From positions 1-64,000 of the forward strand of contig JADWOT020001471.1 of NCBI GenBank assembly GCA_036345935.2: a stretch of 64,000 nt of DNA, written 5' to 3'. Positions 10,719-22,140 of the stretch are shown one piece after another. This DNA comes from Taenia hydatigena (taxonomy: Eukaryota > Platyhelminthes > Cestoda > Cyclophyllidea > Taeniidae). Numbering within the stretch: the stretch's first letter is position 1; every line of letters begins with the position of its first letter. A program made the position numbers and the translations under genes. Below the pieces are notes generated by a model that saw only the letters and a program-made list of their open reading frames with translations, searched no databases and was not told the DNA's origin.

Positions 10719-13607
10719 GATGTTATCAACATCAAAAGCATTACATTTGACTGGGATTTCAAGGTCTCTCCCATGACTGACTTAGTTCGGGTGAGTCAAC
10801 GCTATCTTATGGTATTTGAACAAATCTCTTCTCCCTAATATTTGTAACTACAACCTCTGATATAACGTTACAAGGGAATGGAGTACCTCCACAGCACAAG
10901 CCTCAAAGCCCACGGAAGACTCAAGTCGGCCAATTGCGTCGTTAATTGCCGATACGTCTTAAAAATCACCGACTTTGGCATTCCTAAAATCTACAACTTG
11001 ACAGACAGTTGTCCTTCAACCAGCCCTGAAGGTTAGTTACATTCATTGCCCTCCGAAATTGCATCTCATCCATAGAAAATTTGTGGACAGCGCCTGAGCT
11101 ACTGTGTGATGAGACCTTGGCGTTAGTTGGAACCAAGCCGGGCGATGTCTATGCATTCGGTATAATAATGCACGAAGTCTTCTGTCAGACGAAACCATAT
11201 GGGATGGAAGATGCTTCAGCAGAAGAGATTATAGAACGCGTCAGGAGCAAAGAAAAACCCCCTTTTCGGCCACGAGTGAGTATTTCTTCGCACCCCAGGA
11301 TATCACTATGAGTTTATCAGAACCTTCACAGGAGGATTTCAGATGTATTGAGACTTAGCACCGTTCACTTACGGTGTAGTGGAGACACAAGTAAAGACTA
11401 TCACGATCGTTGCCGGAACGGCTATGCCAACCGGGGTATTTTTGAGTTAATTACTAATATTTGCCGCATTTGGCATCTGATACATCGATATAGCGTAGAA
11501 TTATCAAAGAAACTGCAAAAGAAATAGGCTGCTGCTACAGAAGTGCATTATCAAAGTTCTAAAGGGAGTTGCGTAACCTTGCGTTGGATCACGTCCTTTT
11601 TTTGCTGGCGAATCATCCACCAACCACTGCTCGATTTTTCACCCCAGCTTCATGAGACGGGTGTCCCACCAACTTACAGAGCCATTGTTGAGCGAGCATG
11701 GTCGGACAATCCTGGACTAAGACCAGCATTCAAGGAACTGAATGAAGAGATTCAACGAATGACCAGCGAAAAGTAGGTTTGTTATTGCACATGATCCCCT
11801 CCTTAATCTCGCAAGAAAAACAAACATTGTGGAGCACATGTTCAAAATGATGGAGAACTACTCGAGTCGGTTGGAAGAAGAGGTGAAAACTCGAATGGAT
11901 GAACTAGAAAAGGAGAAGAGGAGGAAGGATCTTCTCATCTGCCGTTTGCTCCCTCCGTGAGTTTCCTGTCACATGATTCCTGGCCGGCGGTAATGACTGT
12001 TAGAATTACACATTTCGGCTTTGAATTTGTGTACGACCACGCGAATGTAGAGTCTGAGCAATATGCGAGTGGAAGAGTGATGCTAAGTTGGAATTGTAGA
12101 GTTGTGGCGGAAGCGTTAAAGGCGGGAGTTGCAGTGGCGCCTGAGACCTATGATGAGGTGTCGATCTACATTAGCGACATCGTTGGCTTTACAACTATTT
12201 CAGCGATGTCCACACCGCTACAGGTTGTTGATCTTCTCAATGGCCTGTACACACTGTTTGACAGGACGATTGCACACTACGACGTCTACAAGGTGGGTTT
12301 GATTTGAGACGCCTGAGTCTACACATGGGCACATGTTAGACCCCAACTCATCACATTTGATGAAGAAAACAAGTGTTTTGCTTCACTTACTCGCCTTGAT
12401 TTGTTGTCCAAATCACGGTTCGCTAAGTAAGCGGGATCTCACTAAGGTTAAAGAAATGCGAGCTGTGAACCGGCTGTTTGTTTTGTCCAAATAGGATGGC
12501 ATTCCAGCATGTGTAGCAAATAGTTAATCGAGGTGGCAGGGTCTTATGCTGCGTCTCTTTGCTCATTAGTCTAGCCAACACCTGCGTCTCTCTCGCTAAA
12601 GCACGAACACAGACTGAACAGAAGTACTCAAAGTGCTAGCCGATTGACGCCGAATCTGTGCATTGTAGGTGGAGACGATAGGAGACGCGTACATGGTGAC
12701 TTCGGGATTGCCAGTCCGTAATGGACGACGCCATGCAGCTGAGGTCGCCACGATGGCCCTCCACCTGCTCAGTGTTTGTGGCACCTTCACCATCAAGCAC
12801 TTGCTGCAGGTCCCTTTTGAAGCTGCGTATCGGTCTTCATAGCGATTAGTTGGATTTGCATCTGATCCTGTCCCCTTTCCAATCTATGCGTGCAAGGTGC
12901 GTATCAACATGTTCGAATGAATGCCAATGACACTTGAGCAATGTCTTTGGCCAAAGCGCATTCTGAGACTGGAATTTAAAGCTGCATTTAGACCGTCAAT
13001 CTGATGTCCCTACGCTGGCTTCGTGTTGTTGTCCATGCGTAACACGGGCTAACGCATCCTCATAGAAGCGCAGCTTCGCATTTGATCTTCTTCATGTATC
13101 AGTTGCACTGTTATCAAACAGGTAGCAAGTGCCGAGATCTATAAGCCATTTTAAAGCTCTAGCCTACTGGTATACAGAATAATTTCAAAATCATACTTTC
13201 ATTGGAACTGTAACATATGCGTCTTGCTGCATGGCATTGAGGAAAGACTCTCTGTCCTTTTGCAGGACCTTGTGTTGCCGGTGTCGTAGGACTTACAATG
13301 CCTCGTTACTGCCTCTTTGGCGATACCGTTAATCAAGCACTGAAAATGGCGTCGTCTGGAGCCGGTTGGCAAAGTTTTCCTTCACTTCCTTTCCTCTTAC
13401 CGCCACCTTAACGTAAAGCACATCTACTTTAGCCTTTAGAATACACATCAGCGAGAAGATAAAAGGAATATTGGATGAAATCGGAGGCTACCATGTTGAA
13501 TATCGCGGCTCAGTGGAATTTGGGTGTGGTGCGGAAACAACAACTTATTGGCTCACTAGCAGTGACAACTTCCACAAGCCTTTGCCTCAGCCTCCTCCAT
13601 TAACAAT
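10719..13607 (+). pseudogene. Receptor-type guanylyl cyclase, disrupted copy
   Basis: Nine exons join by phase: 10719-10790, 10875-11031, 11076-11275, 11648-11772, 11816-11956, 12100-12292, 12669-12844, 13266-13364 and 13433-13607, about 445 residues. Domains in order: kinase-homology C-lobe ([68 protein letters not shown]), coiled-coil dimerisation helix ([25 protein letters not shown]) and class III cyclase domain ([48 protein letters not shown]). Family role: GTP to cGMP at the membrane. Both metal-site Asp and the guanine-selecting Glu and Cys remain. Three lesions: one extra base near 12815-12822, between the readings VPF and LRIGLHS; the donor after exon 7 reads G|ATTAGT, with AT instead of GT; and the transition-state Arg of NTASRM is Lys (NQALKM). 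No extracellular or transmembrane part was found. Most likely a pseudogene; sequencing error could explain the first lesion but hardly all three. Confidence 0.8.
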
Positions 13608-15619
13608 GTAAGCATTATTAACTTCTAAGCAATGGATTCTTGCAAATCGGTTTTACATATTCCTACTTGAACTGTATTTACTTAGTGAAGCATTATTTTA
13701 AGCAGTTGCGTGGGCAGCAGGTAATGAATGGACCTTTTCTGACTAGGACTCTCAAGAGTTTCCATCGGCTTACCTAAGCGTGGAATTCGTGGACAAAATA
13801 CCCACAATAGACTGACAGGTGATAGTAGATAGCGTTGAAATGCGATAAATGTACGGTAGCGGAAATCCCACTGCTAGTCAGTGGATAAGGTGGATGAGCT
13901 ACGTTAGACATGAGCAGATTAGACGTGTACACTTGCTTAACGTGAGGTAAACTGCATCCTCTCGTAGTGATAATTTGGAGGGTTCAATTGCTGATGCTCT
14001 CATCACTGTTGGCGTGCTAATGCTCGTGTACAGTGCGCAGAAATACCACAATCGCTCACCATGGCACACCTGACTCAATTTCTTCTGCCACCTGTCAAGA
14101 AACACCATGTTGTGCAATGCACGTATTGTTTTCTATTTTCTGTTTTGCAGTGGAGAACGCCATAGGTGAGTTGCACTGCAGACGTCATCATTTTCTTTAC
14201 CCACTGCTTGCAATTTTCCTTCCTCTCCCTGCACACTAGTGGTAAGTGTTTTGCGTGGCTGCAGTTCAACTACTGAAGGTCCCTTAACAACTCAATGATG
14301 CGCCGTCTCTTTGCCCTACATATTCTGGGGTTAAACAAACGCTGCACCCATGAGATCACATTGGTCGGCGTAAGGCACATTGGAAACACAGAGAAGCTGC
14401 AAGTTAGGCAACAACTAATTCAGCCTCTGCAGAACACATTGGCTGAGGAAGTCTACAACGGACCCATCAACGACAACTTCCAATTGCACATTGCCGTTCG
14501 TCCCAGCCGTCGAGATCACATGTGGTGGCCATGCAAGACATTGTTTGTTCAAACCTGCATTGTCATGTTATATCAAGCATTGGACTGAATGACTAGTCTT
14601 AACGGTTCATGCTCCTTCCAGAGAAGCCTGTCTTAGATAAGTTCAAGGTGCACAGATTTAAAACCTTCAAGGCCGTATTTGCCACTCTTTCTTAGAAAGC
14701 AAATGATCATGTTAGCACTCAACGAAGTGTCGCTTCTCTACCCACTCACACAGGGAGAAGCATAAGAGAACTACATTATGGAGAGAATGAAGCGGTGAGT
14801 GAAGCGGAGATACAGAATGAATATTTGAGGCATTGCTCAAAGTTTAGTCATTCCACTTATTTTCGTGGCAAATGCTGCAACACAAATGACATTTTAAATA
14901 CCAGTCTGTAGTCTTCTAAGTCATCAGTTGGTGAGCGAATAATCCTCCACCAAACCGACTCCCTCATGACATTGGTCTATGAGGTGATGAGTGCAAAACT
15001 GCTAGTTTTTTAGACTCATTGTGTGTCACTTGCTAACGCATGGCAGATGAACGAAGCACACATGATCAATAGCTTCCACAAATGTGATTTGGACGTGGAT
15101 GCAGATTGTGGTGAATTACCTCATGATCATCAATCATGCCTATGCATTGATGAAGGCTGTTTGACACATGATTGGCTCCCATCAGTTTGAAGTGCTATTC
15201 TCCAGACTGGAAACAAGCATTCCGCTATACCTGGTGCACTGTTTAGCCAACTTATGAATTTTCATAACTAAGTGATTCCTAGTTGTACTATTTTAACACT
15301 CGTCTTACTGAAATGATATAAGCTGAAATTCGGCCATGTAACTAGTCAAGGTCGTTTCCTGTGGTAGAAAGGTAGTCAATGGAAAACTAGCAACCACTGC
15401 TGGATATGTATGAGACCACAGGGTATGCTACTTTTCGATTCTTCAGAACCAAATTTCGACCCGTTCTTCCTGGAATTTTTAGTGATTTCAAATTTGACAC
15501 CTTCAATGAACAACTTTGCCTAACCTATGCCTTTGTATAGGCAGTCGTCAAATGTGCTACCACTTCCCCAAAGCTCAAACTTGGCTAGAATTGAACTGTA
15601 ACACGCCCTCTTCCATAAA
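13608..15619. other. Mostly non-coding; one open frame at 14295-14588
   Basis: After the last cyclase exon (phase 2 donor AT|GTAAGC) a 15-base segment at about 14151-14165 with acceptor ttttgcag and donor GTGAGT could be a mini-exon, which I cannot prove. The plus frame 14295-14588 (97 residues, with LQVRQQLIQPLQNTLAEEVY) has a coding-like composition and could be a cyclase tail exon or an unrelated fragment. A frame near 15412-15539 (with FRPVLPGIFSDFKFDTFNEQ) is open but unrecognised. Confidence 0.3.
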
Positions 15620-15865
15620 ATGGTAATCATGTCTACAGCATTCATGACTTTTCAAATCATATTGGCTTGTATGTGGGATGCCTGCTTTGTGGTATCTCCG
15701 TCGTCTGATTGTTTTGTTCGTGAACCTGGCAGGCCCCAAGTTCACACATACAAATGCAATTTTCTGACTGCCATGATATTGACAAGTCGACTTGTAGCAT
15801 GGCTAGTGCAGTGTGCTACTGTTTCATCCATCCCTTACTATCTCGTCTTTCTTCGCCTAGGTTAG
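15620..15865 (+). CDS. Class C GPCR-like transmembrane exon (candidate)
   Basis: An 81-codon frame reads as a hydrophobic helix (MSTAFMTFQIILACMW), a short extracellular-type loop with SPSSD and VREPGRPQVHTYKCN, then a second helix-like stretch (LTAMILTSRLVAWLVQ). The order, helix 4, then a loop ending in a conserved KC(N/D), then helix 5, is that of metabotropic glutamate receptor-like (class C) GPCRs. The residues after the loop fit less well, and helices 1-3 and 6-7 were not found. The frame ends at a TAG overlapping a possible donor (CTAG|GTTAGT). It is either one exon of a diverged receptor or a decayed copy; a chance hydrophobic frame is not excluded. Confidence 0.27.
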   Translation: MVIMSTAFMTFQIILACMWDACFVVSPSSDCFVREPGRPQVHTYKCNFLTAMILTSRLVAWLVQCATVSSIPYYLVFLRLG

Positions 15866-17675
15866 TCTGTGTGTATCCTGAAGGAGTGAACTACCTTCCT
15901 CCGCAAAATGTTCATCATGAATAACGCAGTGAATTTTGCTTTTGTTATTTGCTTTACGCAACAGAATCTCAGTGGTTTTTAGCCCATTACCAATCGTTGC
16001 TATTCTCTACAGCATTGGGGGTGCTCCTTATTTCAGTCAAGGGATTAATTTATTCGCTTTTAGATGTTGTTACCTGAAGTTGACAGAGACGTCAGATCTG
16101 TTTTGCGCTACTCTTTGGCCGTTAGCCTTTTGAAGGCATTCGAGTTCTAGCAAACTATCAAGCAGCACTGTATGACGAAGGCATCTGGTGCGGTTACATC
16201 ATTAATCGAAATTGAACAATCTGCCATTCATGAATGAAGCCTTACGCCTGCTAAAACTAATCAAAGCGCCAAGTAGACAAGCTGTGCACACGCTGTAGGC
16301 AAAAATAGCCGCTACAAATCCTCAAATCCGTGGTTTAAATAGAGCGCCTAAGAACATTGAAATATACTTACGTCAAAAGTGTTTGTTGCGCATCAGACTG
16401 TTCCCGCCCATATAAACCAGTGAATCAGTCTGACCGACTACTCTCATGGGATCGTAAAAGTTGACATGGTACGCATGTGCCATGGCGAATCAATGACTAT
16501 GGTGTTGAAGTTCATATTTACCACTGGTTCCCTTTCATCAAACGGCAGATATGAATTCTTCGCCTTGTGCTCTTTTTTTAGACAGAGAGGACTGAAATGG
16601 TTGCGGTTTTATGGTGGACGAAATGAAAAACATAAGGAATGAGCTATAGAGGCACCAGATTTAAAGTTAGACACGCAAGCAGTTTGAAAGTTTGTGAGGC
16701 CACAGAGGTGAACAGACAAACAGAGCAGTTGCGCACCCTCTCCAGCTTCGGTGCGGATGCAAGGAATGCACCCATCACCAATGCGAGAGACTCTGGCATA
16801 GAAAAGGAAGGCAATAAAGCAGGCAATGCATAAGAGCGGCTACCGAAAGAGGGCTGTTTCTAGGATTCTGGTGACACAATTTTGCGTGGATTCTTGATTC
16901 GCCTGCAGTCTGTGTTTTGTTGAGAAATGATGAATCATGTCATGATGCACAGTTGATCTGTTGGTCAAATCCTACAGCGGTTAAATGTGCAACAAATGAT
17001 TTAATAACTCTAATGATGTCAGAACACGCCTCAAGATAGCAAAAGGAGTAAAGCCTTACGAACCTCGACCACACGTTTCGTTTATTGCAATGACAGTGGC
17101 TTGCAGCGGTATGAGAGTTGGACTACGAATTGCAATGGCATGGTTAATACAGCAGTCGAGTCGTAAAACCGTCAAACTACGAAACGAAAAGATGATCTCC
17201 CGTGCCTTCACTCGTTCTCTTTTAACAATAAAAGCAATTGGAATGCATCAGTATGCGACCGTAATCAGCCCTGAATCTAGAGTAGACCGAACTGAGGAGT
17301 ACCGTCTTGTGTGTTGGAAAGTGGAAGGCATGTAGTGAGGAGTCCTACCACAATGTCAAGTAGGATGGAAGCGAGGTCCATGCCAAACGCAACACACCAC
17401 CTGTAGGCGAGCCTCATAAATAAAGGGTAGACAAAGATGTGTCTAAGACACCAAGGTCCACTGGTGATGGCCCGCAACTTTAATCGAAAGAATTCTAAAA
17501 TAGCTCTCGTTGCACTTCTTACACCTGCGTGAATATGTACACAACCATCATTACGGGTTTTGCTTTCCATGCGCGTGGCAATCAAATGAAACCTATTCGA
17601 TTGTGCCTTGTGTGACAGCTCTGATGCGTACTGAACTTTGGTGCCCCATAACAAACCAGGATGGGCATGTAGGGC
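15866..17675. other. No recognised gene; two unassigned open frames
   Basis: The plus frame 17090-17335 (81 residues) and the minus frame 17277-17654 (125 residues, with hydrophobic stretches such as FVYPLFMRLAYRWCVAFGMD and LASILLDIVVGLLTTCLPL) are longer than their surroundings. The minus one could be part of a membrane protein, but I see no motif and no convincing splice sites. The rest is stop-dense. Confidence 0.25.
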
Positions 17676-18125
17676 AGTTGATAATGAAGTAGTGGATGTA
17701 ATTGGTAGTAAAAAGGCTGTAGAATTAGTTATACGACAGATGCAAGCTAAGACATGGCTATAGATGTTAGAGAATTAGATCGAATGATAGCTAGATGGTC
17801 ACTCACCCTCTTCTGCAAAGAGCAAAGTGGCAGGGGCTGAGGTAGCCATCCACTAAGTCCCCCATTTTCCCTGAAATTCGGTGTTCTACAATAAGTTATG
17901 GTAAGCATGAAGGGTAGTTAATAATAAATAAGATGAATCGTAAGAAAAGAAATTGTAGGTCCAGTTCAGGGTAGACGCAAGCTAAGGTATGACTGTAGAT
18001 ATTGGAGAATGAGATTGAATGATGGCTTGATGGTCACTCACTCTCCTGCGAAGAACAGAAGTGGCAAAGGCTGCGGTAGCCAGTCACTAGCTCTTCTCGA
18101 TTTTTCTCTCAGAATTAGCATTACA
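17676..18125. repeat. Diverged tandem duplication, period about 235 bp
   Basis: Two adjacent copies. The matching anchor gcaagctaag starts at 17742 and gcaagctaagg at 17977. Downstream blocks also match (gatggtcactcac, gcaaagagcaaagtggcagg against gcgaagaacagaagtggcaa, and ggtagcc). A shorter related block (gtagaattagtta) recurs near 24490, so the unit may belong to a dispersed family. No coding content is evident. Confidence 0.7.
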
Positions 18126-18843
18126 TAGTTTTTTTGCCGCGTATGCAGGCCGAAACCTCCGTAGTATCCAGGAGGCATCATCTAAGCCTCTACATTGCTG
18201 GACACTTTGAAGGCATGCTAGGGTGTTGCGAATCAGTCGATCTTGTGATGATAGTTCCATTGAAGACTTAGCAAAGCCTCAACAGCTGCAGCAGTAGAAA
18301 AAAGATTATGAACAATTGGCTGCCCTAAGGAGCAATGGAACAAAATACTGCTGCTGTTCGGAGATTTGCCCATTACTTGAAGTAGCTTACACCCCTATTT
18401 TTGCAAGGACTATGGAAATCGACAGGTTAAAATAAACTGACAATCCACTGGGCCTCAGCCGCTGTCACAGAAAATGAAATGAAGGCACTGCATCCCACCA
18501 GCCTTGAGAATGTGAATTGCGAATATTTGGCCAGCCCGTCTTGACTGTAGTCAGTTGTCTGTGTGGCGTATTCCGTACCCAAATGTCAACTTCTTCTTGG
18601 TGATCAATTTTAATGCTAATTAAGATACCGCCCTTAACTTTGATTTTGTGGTAGTAGTATTAGTAGCAATTCTACCCATCTGATTATCTATTTTCTTCAT
18701 CGCTCCCTTGGCCCACTGGCTCTTCAGCCTCCATTCACTGTGACATTCATATTCCCACAGAAGGAAAGTGTGATGCGATGAAGACAGTGGCCGACTCTCT
18801 GTCGTTGAAATAACACAGCAATTCTATCTTTAATCTTTTGCAG

Positions 18844-19228
18844 TACCATCAGCGCAATTGCCAAACTCGAGGTCATCGACACCTCTGCATCTTCTTGCCG
18901 CAGGATTGTACTCGGCGCATGCTCAGGTAAAGATCCCTGCATAAAGGTGCACAATCGTTGTGTCCCTTATAGCGACTTTCTTTATCTCAATTATTTCCAC
19001 CTTTCGCAAGGAAGCTGTCTCCTTGTTTCTATGTTGTTTCAAGCGGCGCGGATGCATGCTACCGTCAATAAGTGGTCGGTCAAGCCTGTTAATTAAGTAC
19101 TGATCGTTCGCAATGCACGTGAAAACGACGACCCTACTGTTAATTGTTCTATTGCCAGCGTTACCTTCGTGGTGCTTGTTATTTGCGTTATCTCTTTGCT
19201 GATATGGATCAGCCTTATAAAGAAGAGG
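18844..19228 (+). CDS. Single-pass membrane protein fragment, two exons
   Basis: Exon 2 (19098-19228; acceptor aattaag, donor AGG|GTTAGT) reads LIVRNARENDDPTVNCS, then a clean 20-residue transmembrane helix (IASVTFVVLVICVISLLIW), then ISLIKKR, a basic stop-transfer end. It enters in phase 1. A candidate exon 1 (18844-18926; acceptor cttttgcag, donor CAG|GTAAAG) leaves in phase 1 in the frame TISAIAKLEVIDTSASSC, so the two can be joined. All three frames of exon 1 are open, which weakens it. An ENDDP motif just before the helix is reminiscent of the membrane-proximal part of protocadherins. Topology would be N-terminus out. The cytoplasmic exon was not found. Confidence 0.38.
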
Positions 19229-19401
19229 GTTAGTGCAATTAAAGTCAGCATAAGTTCGTTTTGTTACGAGTCAATCCGGCTTGTACCGGTTTATTGTACT
19301 GCGGCAGCACCAATACCACCTAATAAACGACGTCCTTAAAATTAAATGAGCATTACACTCAATGCGCTAATAAGAAACACACTTGCAACTAACTGTCTTA
19401 C

Positions 19402-19548
19402 GCAAAGACGAACCGAGACGGTAGTAGGGTTCACATTTGGCTCGTTATCATTTTCATTTTTTACTGCGGAATCCATCCAAGCTAAAGTTGATGCCATAGG
19501 ATCTTTACGACTTGACGCGTCATAGTTCAGCTGTCGATGGTGGTACAT
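19402..19548 (-). CDS. Cadherin-repeat-like exon (candidate)
   Basis: The minus frame reads SSRKDPMASTLAWMDSAVKN, then ENDNEPNVNPTTVSVRLC, ending at a donor-like C|GTAAGA. NENDNEP is the cadherin calcium-binding motif DxNDNxP with the first Asp changed to Asn. The preceding DPMAST and the following NPTTVSV sit where cadherin repeats have DGxPxxST and the first strand of the next repeat. Frame start 19548 is only the first ATG and the exon may extend further. It lies head-to-head with the membrane-protein fragment at 18.8-19.2 kb on the other strand, which also has an ENDDP motif, so an inverted duplication of a protocadherin gene is conceivable. Only one repeat boundary is visible. Confidence 0.35.
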
Positions 19549-20279
19549 CCTGGTTTACAGTCTGCACACTGTGAACTTGGTTATCAGACACGAGAACATC
19601 ACCTAAGATCGTGGATGATCTCATCAATAAAAATTCGACCACCCATTTGCGGTACCACAGAGAATGGGACTTGCCAATACGAGCACAATTCATACAGCAC
19701 CCATTTTGGCACCTAGATAATCTGACGGGATGGAAATAACGGCAAAGTTTGAAGCGGGATGTTCGGCCCTTTTATTGGCTTGCACCATTTGAAAGCTATA
19801 GACGTTAAAAAGCTCTCAAGTGCTCTGAGAATTTTTGAGGAATTTTTCGTAAACAAAGTTGTCAGAGACATCCAGATATCATAGTGGTTGGAAGTCTTAT
19901 TGTTACCCTGATGATGGTTAGGAAAATTTGATTTCGTCTCCAATGTCACTTGCCATCTTTTCACTACAGTTAAGACTTCAAGCTAAACCGCATTTTTAGC
20001 AGGCTGGTGTAAAATCATACAAAATTATAGAAAGAAACCATCAACTCAAGCAAATCAAATTTCTAGAGTGATTTACAGTTAAGCGAAGAATTCTGCCGTC
20101 GATACAATGTAGCCACTTGTTTACATGCGGATAGTAAAATGTTGAGGTGCGAACTATAGGACTAGGGACGCACTTCTCGGTATTTGTATCAAAAAGAAGC
20201 AAGTTTGAAAAGTCAATAGCCAAACAAGAGCATCAATATATGAGAATAGCAATAGCAATACCTGAAATCCGCACAACTT
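19549..20279. other. No supported gene
   Basis: AT-rich sequence with short frames on the minus strand (19713-19964, 20041-20223) that have no motif or splice support. Confidence 0.5.
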
Positions 20280-20840
20280 CAACTTTCCATTTCCTGACTT
20301 TTCATACCAACACACCTCATCACCTCTCTCTTCCTCCACACTCTCCTCCCCAATCCCCACTATCCTCCGTCCACTTTGTCCACTCTTTCTTCAAATCTTG
20401 GTTTGCTCCTTCATTGTCATCTACGTGGTTACACTCTTCTACTGGTCCCTCAATTACCCTCCACCACTACCGCCTCACACCCTCCATCAGTCCATCCATT
20501 CATTTACCCATTTGCTGATCCATCCTCTCTGCCTCTCTGACATGGCTATGCCAACACACACTCACACACGCGCACATGACACTTTTCCCTGTTTTGCGTT
20601 CTCCTATTCCCACTCAATCACGTCACTTACACTTCTTCTAACCTCATTGTCTAAGCAGTAGCGCTGAGTGCAATACGAAACGCACATGTCCGTGCACATT
20701 CCACAGCAGCGTTGACATCAACACTTCAAAGAACGCCAAAATTAACGCAATCGTGAACCTATGGCTGATGATATCGGCATCACCACGACCATCAAGTCTG
20801 CTACCGCCAACATCGCCACCATCACTTCAAGCAGCGTTAC
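20280..20840. repeat. Pyrimidine-rich and CA/ACC-rich low-complexity tract
   Basis: From about 20290 to 20650 the plus strand is dominated by C and T (runs such as cctctctcttcctccac) with a CA-dinucleotide patch near 20555-20578. Around 20755-20840 it becomes an imperfect ATC/ACC triplet run. Open frames here (20147-20661) come from composition: they are His/Pro/Ser/Thr-rich in every frame. A similar CA patch occurs near 56840. Confidence 0.7.
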
Positions 20841-21335
20841 TCAATGCCACCAAGTAGCATGCACATCTACGCATTGAGAAGAGCAGAGGGGATTAGGTGC
20901 GAAGGCATTTGATCGCATGCAATGTTATAAGTGCCTATGGAAGGGGGTAAATAGATTGTGAGCAATGGAAGGAGTGAGAAGAATTGTAGACGAGTAAAGC
21001 GTGATAAAGTGCTCCAGTGACACGACGTGTACTGCAGCCGTCACCAGTGCGTGAGCTAACTTGGTACGACGTAGCAAAATCTCAGTGTGACGGAGGTTAG
21101 AAGCTACTACACCGTGCGATCAATGGCATCTCTATTGTCAGTCGGATGGGTGTGATGCGATGCTGGAGCGGTGATTGCGCCTACATTGGTCAACAATGAT
21201 CCTTTGTAAATACGCTGCAATAATTTGATTTATAAGAAGATTAAATGCGCCTGGCGAATTTATATTACTGGCGATCAAGAACGGTTTTAACTACGAAATG
21301 TATTGCAGTAAAAGCCCATCGGTCGCCTGCAATCG
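20841..21335. other. No supported gene
   Basis: No frame of useful length and no repeat or RNA signal seen. Confidence 0.5.
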
Positions 21336-22140
21336 TTGAGGCATATTCGGTGCCGTACTGCTTGTAGTGTGCTTCACATATACAGATCTGTTCTAAAAAC
21401 ATGCTCCTGTTATGAATGGCTCTTGTTCTCTGAGAGATTATTTATTTCTCATGGTTTTAATGGGTGCTTGGCTTGTCAACATAATCAGTCAAACCTCGGA
21501 AGCATAAAGGAACAAATCCTTAATCCGCATTTCAACATGACGCATTAAAAGTACACTTGGACTAGCTACTTCTTCCGCATCCTACGCAATCGAGTCAATT
21601 ATTTTCTCGCTTAAGAATGGAGCAACGGACGAAGGGTAGCTTAAATGAACTTATGTTTGGATTGCAGCAAGATTTATGACAAAGAATTTGCCTCTAGGGT
21701 GAAGGAGCACTCAGAAATGGGATGACATCATAAGAGCAGATAGCTTTGCTTGCATTATTTGCATTTCTAGCCTAATTAAGCGTAAATAGGGACCTTTAAC
21801 TTGTCCTTAGAATACATTTTCTTTAGTGGATGTGCAAGAGAGTCCTTTAGCGCCGGCTGCGATGAGCGGGAGCGCAAGGTCTACATTTTATGTCATCGGC
21901 TGTCATGACTAACTAAGCCAATGTGTCAACCGAGATGCGGTCCCGTTCCTATCACCTCCATTTAGGAGGATGTCCAATGTGCAAAATGTGCACATATTTA
22001 AGCATATCCTTGCAGAATCACCATTGACTGCGTCAAACCTGAGGTCAACTGCTACGGGAAGGAGAGTTACAAGTGCTGCTGCATGTCCATGTTGACCCAG
22101 CTTGCTCGATTTGAAGTGCCTAACTTCTGATCATGACTTA
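21336..22140 (+). pseudogene. Possible decayed Cys/His finger cluster
   Basis: Three plus-strand pieces have paired Cys followed by His. The first is 21336-21548, including CRTACSVLHIY and later CLACQHNQSNLGSIKEQ then HFNMTH, with spacing Cys-x2-Cys-x17-His-x4-His. The second, near 21653-21725, reads CLDCSKIYDKEFASRVKEH (Cys-x2-Cys-x14-His). The third, near 22018-22130 after acceptor ccttgcag, has three adjacent Cys. The spacings are longer than the usual x12, so these are either other zinc-binding shapes or decayed fingers. The order of pieces resembles the exon-per-finger gene at 3.7-4.6 kb. The assignment is weak. Confidence 0.22.

Noticed and set aside
20147..20661. Plus frames of 87 and 123 codons
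   Set aside because: They follow from the pyrimidine-rich composition: His/Pro/Ser/Thr-rich in all frames, with no motif.
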